Shown one piece after another: positions 46,835-58,044 of a DNA stretch of 64,000 nt. Position numbers and translations under genes: made by a program. Source of the stretch: Diphasiastrum complanatum (lineage: Eukaryota; Streptophyta; Lycopodiopsida; Lycopodiales; Lycopodiaceae); the NCBI GenBank assembly GCA_029204225.1, contig CM055092.1, forward strand, positions 75,576,032-75,640,031, read 5' to 3'. Position 1 is the stretch's first letter. Each line of letters opens with the position of its first letter. The notes beneath the pieces are model-generated. The model saw nothing but the letters and a program-made list of their open reading frames with translations. It was not told the DNA's origin and ran no database searches.

Positions 46835-48068
46835 TGCATTGTGAGATAATCTATTGCACAAATAGTTTGCACAATTAATTGCTTCACCCCAATATTCAAT
46901 AGGCAAAGAAGCTTCAACTCGGATTGCTTTAGCACATTCACATAAAGATCGATTTTTTCTCTCAGCAACTCCATTTTGAGATGGAGAATAAGCACAAGAA
47001 AACTCTCTCTTTATTCCTTCACCTTCACAATATTCATAAAACTTGTTGGAGATGTATTCACCTCCTCCATCACATCTTAAAGCTTTAACTTTGAAAGAAA
47101 ACTGTTTCTCAACATAAGCTTTGAAGATTAGAAAGTGATCAAATGCCATAGCTTTTGAAGAAAGTAGATACAACCAACTATATCTTGTAAAGTCATCAAT
47201 AAAGGTGACAAAACATGTTGCACCACCAATACTTTCAGAAGAAGAAAAATGAACATCCAAGTGTATAAGCTCCAAAGGATGAGTAGTCTTGATAAAAGAC
47301 TTTTGATATGGCTTTCTATGTGATTTTGCAATAGCACAAGCCTCACAAGGCTTGATATTTTTGGAAAATGATTTTGGAAGGCCAAATAGCCTTATCTTTC
47401 TTGACCATAGAAGACATAGATTTAAAGTTAGGATGCCCCAACCTTCTATGCCACAGCTCCTCCTTAGATAAAAGAGCAACTTCACAAAAGTTTGCATTCT
47501 CAGAAGAATTCAACTTGAAAATTCCACCATATCTAGATCCATTAGCTAGGACCTCATCATTTTTCTTGATAAAGCAAGTATTGGAGTTGAACTTTACATC
47601 ACAACCACTATCAAGCAACTTTCCAACACTAATCAAGTTCTTTGTAAGTTTAGGAATAAAAAGAACATTGGAAAGTGCAAGAACTTTAGAAGAAGAAAGT
47701 TTCAATGGAATGTTGCCAATTCCTTCAATAGAACACTCATGATCATTTGCAGTATAAATAGATCTCTTAAGTCCTTTGTAAGGTACAATTGGGTCAAAAG
47801 ACTCCTTTGAACAACACATATGTGAAGAAGCTCCACTATCTATGTACCAAGCTCCATCTTTCTTGAAAGGTGATGAAGAAAAAGTTGACACCATGAGTGA
47901 TCCTTCTCCATCACTTGCAACAAAATCTTCTTCAATCTCTTTGGAGAGATTTGCTTGCTTGAGTTGGTTTTTCTGTTTGAAGCAATTAGAGGCATAGTGC
48001 CCCTTCTTGCCACAAAAGAAACACTTGACTTTCTTCTTCTTGGTCTTTGAAGTAGAAGGATTGGACAA
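46835..48068 (-). pseudogene. Copia gag-protease-integrase, truncated
   Basis: The frame 47343-48068 has a Lys-rich start, the CCHC knuckle CFFCGKKGHYASNC, the protease motif AWYIDSGASSHMC, YTANDHECSIEGIGNI, LTKNLISVGKLLDSGC and the pre-integrase ELWHRRLGHPNFKSM. After a frame change, 46835-47400 has CEACAIAKSHRKPYQK, ELIHLDVHF, CFVTFIDDFTRYSWLYLL, LRCDGGGEYIS and NGVAERKNRSL. All three integrase acidic residues are present. The frame then runs into the microsatellite at NRLSHNAL. Apart from one frameshift and the truncation, the sequence is well preserved. Confidence 0.9.
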
Positions 48069-48783
48069 TAATATGTTTAAGCTTGTTCCAATCAGACTTA
48101 ATGTTGCTGCTCTCTTTCACTATAGGTATTTTCAAGGATGTGCTACCTTCCTATGTGAAAAACTTGCAACTGTATTTGAGATGGATCTCAAATATTCCAC
48201 AAAACAAGACTTTCTAGATCAGACACTCAAAATGAATTGAGGTTTGAATCCTACTTTTGGCATGTGTGAAATGCTTCAAAAGAAAGCACTAATGATACTC
48301 AGAAGACTCAAAGGTGTTCAATTAACATCAAACTTAGTCTTGATCTTCAGTGTCTTGTGTAGGATGCTCAAAACAATGGATTCAGAACAAAGCAAGATTG
48401 AATTAAATCAAAAAGTGGTCACTCGAATTTTGGACCTCTCCCTATCCACTTTAAGAGCTTATAACTCTTGATAGACACATCAGATTGATTTGGTATCAAT
48501 TTCTATGGAAAGTACACTTCATAAATTTTCCATCAAGCTATAAGACCATTATCTTTGGATCAACTAGCAAGGAAATAGAAGGGACTGAAAATCTCTGGTT
48601 TTCACATGTGCGGTATTCTAGAATTCCATACTACACTTTTCAGAACTGAAAATTCAGTTTCAATCCAATTTGGTCCAAACACTTTTCAGAGAAAGGTAAA
48701 GAAAAGTGAATAACTGTTTTTTTGCTTGAATTAGCTCTCAAATTCTTGTACAATCAGAGATGTTAGCATGCAAAGCTCAATTT

Positions 48784-48796
48784 GGCTCTGATACCA
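48784..48796 (-). promoter_or_regulatory. Initiator tRNA-Met primer-binding site
   Basis: Minus-strand TGGTATCAGAGCC directly follows the CA end of the 5' LTR (TTTTGTCA). Standard for plant Copia elements. Confidence 0.85.
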
Positions 48797-49591
48797 TGAC
48801 AAAATTTCCAAAATTCTCACACGTGTGGGAATGATCCACAAGTATGATAGATCTTATTAAGCTTTATGATTAGCGCAATAACCTGATTCTAGATTGAATA
48901 GCAAGATCTAGTACAGAATTTATGGTTTAACCACAATCTAGCATGCTAAGAATCAGATAATGATAGCTTGAATTACAAATGCGCAAAAGTACAAGACTTT
49001 AGTGTAAAAGCATTATCCTCAACATGACTTAGAGAGAGAAAGAGAGAGAGAGATATTCAAGCAAAAATGGTGTAGATCCAAAATGGCATGGAATAGCTAC
49101 AAAGCTTTGGTTCTTCATAAAAAATTATGAGAATGGCTACACATATTTATGGAGTTTGAGGTAGCTCGAGGTAGAACCACATCCATCCACCTTTCAATCA
49201 CATCTAAAGTGAAAACTAGAGTTTAAGTGACATTTTTCACATCTCATGCATGTATCTCTACCTATTTTTACCAAGTGTCCTACTTCTAACTAGAATTGTA
49301 CAAATAATCATGCATGTGTCCATTTCACTTTGTGCATGCCTTGCATGTCACTATGGATCACTTACAATAAATGCATGTGATATGCCACAAGTTTCTACAA
49401 GCATATTAATGCTATTTCTAAGTCTACAATCTATATGCAAGTTGTATTCAACCAACTAGATATGACAAATCCATATAGCTCGAGTTCTGTCTAGGCCAAA
49501 TTTGGCATTTACATTTATGAACCAACATACTTGCATAGTACAAAGTTTGTAGCAAGCCTAAGTCAAGATAGATGATTTGTCAATTTCAACA
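48797..49591 (-). repeat. 5' LTR of the truncated Copia element
   Basis: About 795 bp, TGACAAAATTTCC to AATTTCAACA in plus orientation, so on the minus strand it starts TGTTGAAATT and ends TTTTGTCA. The inner border is fixed by the primer site; the outer border is the best TG/CA match but cannot be checked because the second LTR is missing. Confidence 0.7.
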
Positions 49592-49755
49592 TCACATGTC
49601 AAGTCAAAAGGGGTAATAATTGAGTCATATGAATACCACGTGGCATCATCCGGTAATGACATGTGTCACACGTCACATGGGATAATAATGAAGTCATCAT
49701 TAGTCGTACAAAAGAACATGTGGCATCATCCGGTAATGACATGTGTCCTACCACC
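49592..49755. repeat. 81-bp tandem duplication with G-box
   Basis: TGGCATCATCCGGTAATGAC followed by ATGTGTC occurs at 49641 and 49722. Each copy is preceded by a GGGTAATAAT or GGATAATAAT segment and an ACACGT/ACATGT word; the first copy has CCACGTGGC, a perfect G-box. It adjoins the Copia LTR. Confidence 0.8.
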
Positions 49756-50096
49756 AACTTTCGCACGTGTGGATGAATCGACCATATAAGATTGTCGTAA
49801 ACGCTCATTTTTTATTGCCAAAAATTTTGCTTTGTGTGATATCGCACTCGAGCGAGCCCTTTGCCATCCGCCACCATACAAATGCCCACCAATTGCGCAC
49901 CACTTGATATCGCTTTCGAGCGCAACGCCTCCTTTAGATTTTTTTTGGTCTAACCTTCTGCACTCAAGAACGGTATCATCCTCCCGATATAGTTATCAAG
50001 CGCACTTTTGTGTATATATTTTTTTGTTGTTGCTTATTGCGCTCGAAAGCAATATTTGGTTTTTTGATCTGTTTTTTATTTTCCCTGTGAATAATG

Positions 50097-50510
50097 ATGG
50101 CCCATGTCAAGTCCACAGCCCACCGGCGTAGCATTGTCCAACTCTCCTCTGCCTGTATTCCCCTTGGTACTAGTCGTCATCGTAAGCGGAAGTAGGTCTG
50201 GTTGAGTGAGATTAGGAAACTACAAAGATTCACTGAACTGTTCATTCCTAAGGCTCCTTTCAGCCGATCTGTTAGAAATGTCACACTGTCCGTTGCATGT
50301 AAGATTCACTGCTATTGCCATGTAGGCCCTGCAAGGTCCTGCAGAGGATTACCTAGCCCAGTTTTTTGAGGATTTTTGACTCTTAGTCGTGCACGGTAAA
50401 TGTGTTACCATCATGCCTAAGAATTTTGTAATCCTCAAAAAACTTCGGGCGCATTATTCAAATCAACAACAGCACCTCAAGGGAACTACCTTTGGACAGG
50501 ACAAATATGC
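50097..50510 (+). pseudogene. Histone H3 / CENH3-like pseudogene, intronless
   Basis: The frame from ATG 50097 reads MAHVKSTAHRR, close to the H3 tail start. After a TAG (50193-50195) it continues LSEIRKLQRFTELFIPKAPF and SRSVRN, aligning with alpha-N and alpha-1 of H3. After a one-base frameshift near 50310 it gives PAEDYLAQFFEDF, then HGKCVTIMPKNFVILKKLR, aligning with alpha-2, loop 2 and alpha-3. Two further stops lie at 50323 (TAG) and 50377 (TGA). IPKAPF rather than H3's IRKLPF, and the short tail, point to a CENH3-type origin. No introns separate the parts, so it is probably a retrocopy or an element-borne gene. Confidence 0.75.
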
Positions 50511-50559
50511 CCACCATCTATAGGAGGAAAAAGAAGTAGCCACGTCCTTTTAAAGCCGG

Positions 50560-52150
50560 ATTTTGTAGGCCAACTACTTAAGCTCCTCCTAGAGTTATTC
50601 CAGCCAAGCTCCCCCACATCGTCCTCTCCACCCCTTCAGAGTCTTTAGAATCTAAATTAGATTCACAATCACCCTCCCCTCCTCGTATTGTTGTTCAGGC
50701 TACTAAAAAGGTTTCTTCTCCCAAGCAGGAGATAACCCAAGAGGAACTTGACAACATTGCGATGAAATCTGTAGATATTGTCTCCTCCTCCCTCTCGGCT
50801 CCTATACATTCTCTTTTTGTTAGAATCCTCTACAATCCTAGGTGGGCGTTTCTTTTTTAATTTTGATTACTATAACGAGTACGAAGCCTATTTAGCCAGC
50901 AGGATTGATCTTCTCGGCAAGTATTTTGATTTTTTTCTTCCAGATTCTCAGAAAAGCTTTCGAATGGGTCCCAAATTTTGTGAAAAATTAAAAAAAAAAA
51001 CAACTGAGATTTCAGACACAATTGTTGAAACTGGTCAAACAAATTTGCAGAGAAAAATCAGTCTCAATTCCCTGAGACATTTCTGTAGTGAGTGTTTTTT
51101 TTATGTCGGCAGTAAAGGCAAAGGAGGCCAATTTTAAAATGGTTGTATACTTCATCGAATGTAGCCATGTGGAAAAATTTTATTTGATTCCTTATGAAAA
51201 TAAGTAAATCTTTATACTTGAGAAATATTTGTCTTTTAATTTGATCTTATATGAGCTCACTAATTTCTTTTACAAATTGCAGCCGACATTGGAGCCTCAA
51301 CATTCTCTCTTTAAAAGTCAATAGAAAAGTAGTATCAAATGTTTTATGTGAGAAAATAAATTCAACCGACAACACACATAAAGATTTTGATTCTTTGCTT
51401 CCCTTAGCCATCCAGCATATACCAACAACCGCCAATTCAATTGGCTATATACAAATAAAATTTGTCTGGGTAAACATTATTGCTAATCATATAATTCTAA
51501 GGACATAAGTTTTGTATCTTTTTGAGAAGAGAATATTTTTCAGAATGTTAATACTTTTCTTTCAATATATATAGTCTGTACAACATAGGAATTCATTCGA
51601 TTGTGCATGGTTCATTTTGTACAATACAAAGTTATTTTTTGAGTGGTATAATCTTCAAGTGGAGGTTGATCTTAATAAGTTAATATTTTTTTTTTCTAAT
51701 TTAGAATTAATACATCTATTCGTTTGATTTTTTTTCTAAATTTTAGTTTTTATTTCTTTAGTGTCATTTTTAGAAAGTTACTTATCCATCTTGTTGTCAA
51801 TGACAGTTCACTATCAAACCATACAACCCCAATGAAGTGTATAGATTGCAACAAGAGCTGATTAAGATTTTTGTTACAAATGGCAAAATTTTTGTTTTTG
51901 AAATTGACAGCCCCAAGGGTGATACGAAAAAGTCACCCCTGCTCTGACAGCCTTTCAGGTTGCTCAAGACATTATTATTTACGATCACTGGGGTATACAA
52001 GTCCTTCCCAATGAAGAGGAAGCACAACTATCAAGATAGGAGATTGTGCTTTATCAAACTCCTAATCCTGAAATAGTGCAGGAACAAGCAATTTTACTTG
52101 ATGTTTCTCTTGCTATAGAGGAGATATGGAATAGAAGTTTTACTTTGATT
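50560..52150 (+). pseudogene. Decayed coding segments downstream of the H3-like frame
   Basis: Plus-strand pieces read as former protein. About 50590-50835 is Ser/Pro-rich (SKLDSQSPSPPRIVVQATKK and EITQEELDNIAMKSVDIVSS). 50840-51137 contains YYNEYEAYLASRIDLLGKYF and KFCEKLKKK. 51800-52035 contains KPYNPNEVYRLQQELIKIFV, FVFEIDSPKGDT and IIIYDHWGIQVLPNEEEAQL. 52040-52150 contains YQTPNPEIVQEQAILLDVSL. They are in several frames with stops between. I recognise no family. They may be one gene fused to the histone fold or a separate element. Confidence 0.4.
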
Positions 52151-52159
52151 ACAAATCAA

Positions 52160-53335
52160 ATGTACATATTATCATGAAATATAGATACGATATGACTTCT
52201 ACCCAACCCATCTTTAGGGTTTTCATCGATATGAATATGAATTTTTACAATTAAGTTGTGTCTGATATCACTGTATTGCAATTTCTACTTGTTTTCTATT
52301 CCATAATGATGACGTAATTTTATTGTTATGACTCTGAATTTTAATGTTCTCCCAATATATGAATAGTTTCTTCAATACTCTGCATTTGATCTCAGGCTCG
52401 TGTCTTTTACGTACCTGGAAAAAATTGACACAAATTGTGTTGCATTTAGAAATACATCTTTTAAAATAACAATTATATGATCAATTGTTGATATAAGCTA
52501 CTAGAGAAGAATAAAAATGTTTAAAGCAACTTACCAATTTACCATTGGAAAGGAATCTGAAATACGTGGGTATATCATATTGTAGGAGCATTAGTTCCTG
52601 CCTAATGTAACTCAGGCTCCAATCTTCCTCCACCTCAATACAAGTTTGAAGTACATCACCGTAAATTGTGTCAATATTCCTCCTCTTAGAGTGTCCACTT
52701 TGTTCCAGGTCTTGATCCAGTGGTATTCATTTACTTTTAATCTTTTTCCATCTTTGGTAATGGAAGCTGAGACTGAGCATTTGTTTTTCAATTTGATAAC
52801 CGTAAGCATATGGAGGAAATTTTGATTCTGCATTCTATATCTCCATTTGATTTCTTATCCCAGCCTTCATCCATAAGCTCAAATAGTATACTTTTCGATA
52901 AATTTTTACAAACAAACATAGTTGGAGTTTGTGTACATCAACACTTGCAAAAAAATCCACAAACATATTCAAAGAAACAAACCAACTTAATCGGACTGTT
53001 TTTTAGCCAATACTTTTTTTTAATGATTTTTTATGTCATTATACAATTTATATCGAAATGATTCTGAAACTGAGACATCAGGAGTGACTCATTCATCACT
53101 TCTAAAACTAGATAGTGGAATGGTCCGAATCTCTCAAAACCCCCTTTTAAAACAAGAATATATATCGATTCATAGAAAAAAAATTCACAATCAACAAGAT
53201 CCTTTTAGTTCTACCTTTGTATTGCAATTGTCCAATATCAATATGAAGTACATCCAATACACTTGCAACAGATCCAGATGGTTCCCATTCATTTCTATTG
53301 AAAGGATATAAATATGCAATAGTACAATGATCAGA
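52160..53335. other. No gene recognised
   Basis: AT-rich. Short frames near 52612-53311 have no recognised motif, though the plus-strand fragment around 52810-52860 (LHSISPFDFLSQPSSISSNS) may be another remnant. Confidence 0.35.
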
Positions 53336-54484
53336 TGTTGGACCCTTTCTGTGCCTCCCTAATCATCGTGATCAAGAGGGCAAAGTCGGGTTTGAATCTC
53401 CAACCAGATGAGTATCGATGTAGTAGTGGGATTCGATCCAATGGGGAGAGGGAAAAGGTACAAATCTAAATGGGATCTAATCCTACGAAGGGTGTCAATC
53501 TTGGCATTAGATCTAAAAGTGGAATGGCTTAGATGAAGGGTGAGGTTCTTGACTATCTTCTTGGCTCTTTTTGGGGTTTTGGTTTTGGATTTATCCTCTT
53601 CTTGGATCTTGGTTTTCTTGGATTACCTAGGCTTCTTGAGCTCTAGATCTTCTCCTCTTGAGGCTTATCTTCTCAAGGGAGGGGTGCAATGAAAGGAAAT
53701 CCTACCTAATGGATCTTAATGATCACTCAAAAATGGATTTCTAACACCTATTTTGCAAATGTGTGATTTTGTGGATTCATGGATGAAAGCATGAGCTAAT
53801 GATCATTCTAATATGTGATAGCATGATTATGAAACAATAATCGAGCATTCATTCATCCACAAGCAAACATACAATGGCAAAATAGGAGGGCTTCACAAAG
53901 TAATAAAATGTAGGAGGAGGCTTTGTTTCTCTCTCTCAATCTCTATTCTTACAAATGAAAAGTGAGTACAAAATGGTGTCACATCCCTACTTATAGACAA
54001 AGCTAGGGTTAGGGTTTTTGGTTCACCCAAAAACCATGTGCCATAACAACTTGACTATCTTAAAAAGTTATAACCAAATTGCATTTCAAAGTACTTTGGG
54101 TCCTTTCTTATATTTGGCCCATTGGAGTATAGATCTAATTCTATTTCTCGTGCCATTGGCTTACGAGTACAATGCACCTTCTAAGGGTGTTTGACATTAT
54201 ATTACAATTGGATCTAAGTCATTATGCTGACTCGGCCATGCTTTTGTTCCCGTCGTCGTAAGATATGTTGGTGAGGTATTGGGCTTTGCTCATTGGCCAG
54301 TCTGCGACTTATCGACCTTCTGATATTGGCATTTCCAGTAAATCTGGATTCTGTGACTCCGTCTCGATTTCTTGTTGACGCTCCTTAATGTAGTTTGGCG
54401 GTGCGATTCCTTCATTTGATATCCATTAGGCTCTTTTTGGCATTTGGAATCCGTTAGAAGAATCTTCACCAGAATCTTCTAACA
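53336..54484 (-). repeat. 3' LTR of a second Gypsy-type element
   Basis: 1149 bp bounded by TGTTGGACC and TTCTAACA; on the minus strand it starts TGTTAGAAG and ends GGGTCCAACA. TGCCCCCACTGC (54485-54496) is a minus-strand polypurine tract abutting it. The 53640-53735 part closely matches, in inverse orientation, the U5 of the LTR ending at 29862. The second LTR was not found in the window. Confidence 0.7.
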
Positions 54485-54499
54485 TGCCCCCACTGCAAT

Positions 54500-57002
54500 T
54501 TTGGTGACAGTCCTTTGGCACCTGCATATGTCGTGGGCGTTGGCATGCGTGGGATGTGAAACCATTGCGAAAGGAAGGGAAAAGGGATATAGACAAGATG
54601 GGAAAAAAGATTCGACGAAAAGTTAGGAAAATTTTTTTGGCAACAAAAGTGAGAGGGGGAAAAACAAAGAAAGCGTTTGTACAAATAAATAAAAGAAATA
54701 TAAATAAAATTAATAAAAATAAGAAAGAGAAATTGAATGAACTTGAAAAACAAGAAAAATAAAGTGAGTCTCTGGATGTTTTTTCTGGACTTCTGTCTTT
54801 TTTTTTGAAAGATAAGATACAAGGTGGTGACATATGTATGCTTCATGGAGCCTTTCAAGTTGTTTGCCCTTCGCGTCTTCAGTATCTCAAACCTCACAAT
54901 GGGCTTCTGCGGCTGTACATAAGGTTGCCAGCTCTGTGTCTTTGGTGGTGATCACAACATCATGAAGTTTGTGTTGATCCTGATAGATCTATAGCACCCA
55001 GGCAGAGTGATCCTTGTAGTACTCGATGCACTTCTTTTGGAGTTTCTAGACAGCCCCTGTCTTTTCTTCTACCATTGCTACCATCTGATCGAGTGTAGCT
55101 TGGATGGCCTGCACTTGCTAGTCAGCTTTTTGGACTTTGCTCCAAGGCCACCTGTTGGGTGGTGAAGTTGGCCTGGGCTCTCTGCATCTCCATCTTTTTT
55201 TTGAAAATATTTTGCTCCAGTTGGCAGATGTAGTAGTCCTTGAGTGATCTTTCGTTGGTCCTGAGAGATTCTCGCTTTTGCTCCAGTGCTGTCTATTTCA
55301 GCACGAGGTGCTGGTGGTCAGATTGTTATGTCTTTCGTGCGGTCTTCTCTTGGTCTAGCTCGGTCTGAAGTTTGGACACGAGCTATTGGTATTGCTGAGC
55401 TACTTGCTCTACTTTCTTCAACTGGCTTGTCAACTAGTGGAACTGGCTCTCATTCCTCTCTTTTTCTTGCTCTCTATTCAAATACCCGACCTGATCAGTC
55501 AAGGCCTGCAGCATTTGCCCTGCCACCAATTGGCCGTGAGACTACTCAGTAGCTCTTTCATTGAGCATATGGTGGAGTTGTTGGAGTATGGTTAAGGAAA
55601 TCCAACAATCCAGAACCTAAGAGTCCCAACTGGCCGAAGGTGGCAAAGTTATGATGGGTGGTCGGAGAGGCATGGTGATATAGATGGTAGTGATGGGTGG
55701 AACATTGGTGGTGGAGATGGAGGTGAGAATAGGAGTGACAACGGAAGTAGTTAGAGCTATGATGGTGGAAATGATGATGGGATGGGAGATGAGGTTAGCG
55801 AAATACTAACAGCGAGGGGGGATGATGTGGTGATGGCTAGAGTAGTTATGGGAGAAACGATGGAAGAAACTATGGAAGTTGCAATGGCGGATGAGATCGG
55901 AGAAAAGGCAGCTGGACGGATGGGATTGTGTATAGGAAAAGTGATTTGAAAAATGGGAGAGGAATGGGTAGGGCTGGTGTGTGTGACTGGATGGTGTGGG
56001 TGATGAGACGAAGGCGGCCTGCCAACAATTGCGCAAGCGGATCTTGTGAGGATAGGCTAGTGGATGGAGAGGTGGGTGTTGGCATTCTGACACCTAGATG
56101 TTCTAGGTGAGTGAAGACAATGACGGTGATGAGACTACCACAGGCGATCCGTGAGGGGCGCTTGAAAGCTGCCTGTAACTCCTGACGAGAAACAAGGCCC
56201 AATCATAGATGGTATTCGGTCCTTCCATCATAGTCGTCATGACGATGACATGCTTGGACACACAGAGGGGATGGTAGGAACTCACGATGATTGTGGCGAA
56301 TAGAAAATTTATCGCGTCAGAGAGATTTGGATTTCTGAGTTGCGAAATCAGGTACCCAACGTCGGTTTTTGTTTTAACGTCATCATTATCTGGACGAAAA
56401 AATGCTAATAGGTGGGTGGAGTGCGAAAGAGTCAGAGCTAATAAAATTAGCTGTGGATCAAGGGAGACCACATGGTCCTGCCCTTTATAGGTGATGGTGA
56501 AATGATCTTTGACGAAAGTGGAAGAGGCTTGCTCAACCAGAACAAGGTCCTAGAAAATTGGTATTTCCATATTGTGGAGGCCCGCGACAATCAAAACTAT
56601 GAGACAACCGTCAATGCAAAGAGTAGCTATCTCTTGCTCTGTGAGTAGGGGTAGGATAGTGTACTGTGAAGGTGCACATGCAGCAGGAGCAGTAGTTTGG
56701 CAGGTAGATTGGGGAGATGTCTCTCCTTCCTCTCGGCTACGGGATGCAGATGATGTTGGGGATGAGGATGAGGTGAATCCGGTCTGCTGGGACATGGAGG
56801 GCGAGGTAGCGGTACGTGAGGATGTAGTAGGGCTGGAAAAATGGTTAGGGCTAGAAGGTGCAGCGGTGCTTCGAGTGATACGAGCTTTTTGGGATGGGGG
56901 AGCAGTAGCATCCGAAAGGTGACATTTTTGTGCCATGGACGTAATCGATGCTGATGTGGATGAGATCTGAGGGCGAGTTATTGCAGGTGGGGAGTAATAC
57001 AC
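54500..57002 (-). pseudogene. Second extra-ORF relative, heavily decayed
   Basis: Minus-strand frames in order: 56550-57002 is a Pro/Ser/Thr-rich tail reading into EIPIF; 56103-56471 has VVSLDPQLILLALTL, LRNPNLSDAINFLFATIIVS and IYDWALFLVRSYRQL; and 54890-55600 is a Gln/Glu/Lys-rich coiled coil (LKKVEQVAQQYQ, SKLQTELDQEKTA, ALEQKRESLRTNERSLKDYY). Stops are frequent in the coiled coil and mostly TAG next to Gln codons. The order (N-domain with a YITF/TYKGQ-like strand, Ser/Pro linker, coiled coil, 3' LTR) parallels the extra ORF at 36504-39436, though sequence identity is low. Confidence 0.5.
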
Positions 57003-57290
57003 TGTGGCGAGTTATAGATAAATGGCGAGTACTAAGCAACTGGCGAGTAATAGGCTTGTGGCGAGTTATCAACAGTGGGCGAGTAATGACAATGGCCGAG
57101 TAATCCAAGCGACGAGTAATAGCAGGTCGGTGAGTTATAAACAATCTGCGAGTAATAAGGGCTGGCGAACAATAACCAGATGGCGAGTAATAACAATGGG
57201 CAAGTTATAACTGACGACGAGTAATACAGAACTGGTGAGTAATAGAGCGCGAGTAATGGACGACGAATAATAGATGAGTAATAAGATGCA
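56968..57290. repeat. 18-bp minisatellite GGCGAGTAATA
   Basis: About 17 degenerate units with consensus tGGCGAGTAATAnnnnnn start roughly every 16-19 bp (57006, 57023, 57041, 57059, 57077, 57093 and so on). It lies just upstream of the second extra ORF on the minus strand, the same place as the GGCGAAGGTT word array of the first Gypsy element. Confidence 0.85.
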
Positions 57291-57339
57291 TTATGGTATA
57301 ACTCACCCATATATATAGGAAAATTATAACTCGCCGACA

Positions 57340-58040
57340 TCAGTCTAATCTATGCCAAATTCTCGGTGCTTGCATTGTACACAGTCCGTTTTCTGATTGA
57401 TTACCATATTTACGAGATTTTCTAATCAGAACATCTCGTAAGTTTATTAAAATGACAATTTTGTCAAAAAATGAGCCTAACTTGAGTTTTGCCAAGAATT
57501 TCTCTGGATAATTTTGACCATGAAATCATCTACAACAGGGGATAAGAATGGCAAGGACCACAACTACAAAAAATAACAATAGTACTCATAATAGACCGTT
57601 TCTGGGACAATTTTACAAGGAAAAAGGAGAAAGGAAAGGTGGGTCTGGATTTTTACATGAGATTTTTACAAGGGCAAGGGCATTGTGTAGAAGGCGGGAT
57701 TTTCTAAATACAGGGTTTCCCTAACTAGAACTACCTAATGTCCTATTATTCCGAATTACAACAAAACCATGCTAAAGGGGCAACAACCTAGTCTAATCGG
57801 GTCGATCTATGGTATCCCTGTTTTTCTAAGATTTCTAACTTAAGCTACCTAGTCTACACTAACTTAAGCTACCTAGTCTACACTAACTTAATCTAACCTT
57901 AAGCTACACTAACTTAATCTAACCTTATCTGGTCTAGTCTAACTTTCTGGCTAACCTACTTATCTTTCTAATCTTAACGTTACCTTCCTAAGCTAACTAA
58001 GACTAACTAAGGCTGTCTAACAGATCTATCTAAACTAAGA
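57340..58040. other. No gene recognised; short CTAACTTAAG repeats
   Basis: Around 57838-57935 the words CTAACTTAAGCTACCTAGTCTACA and CTAACTTAATCTAACCTTA repeat two to three times each; derivatives continue to about 58040. No coding sequence. Confidence 0.6.
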
Positions 58041-58044
58041 CCAA

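Larger units (their letters stand above)
46835..49591 (-). mobile_element. Truncated Ty1/Copia element with 5' LTR
   Basis: Minus-strand order: 5' LTR (48797-49591), tRNA-Met primer site (48784-48796), gag zinc knuckle, protease, integrase. It stops inside the integrase at 46835. RT, RNase H and 3' LTR are missing. Confidence 0.85.

Noticed and set aside
54556-54762. Lys-rich 68-codon plus-strand frame
   Set aside because: Composition follows an A-rich stretch opposite the coiled-coil pseudogene; no motif and no context for a small basic protein.
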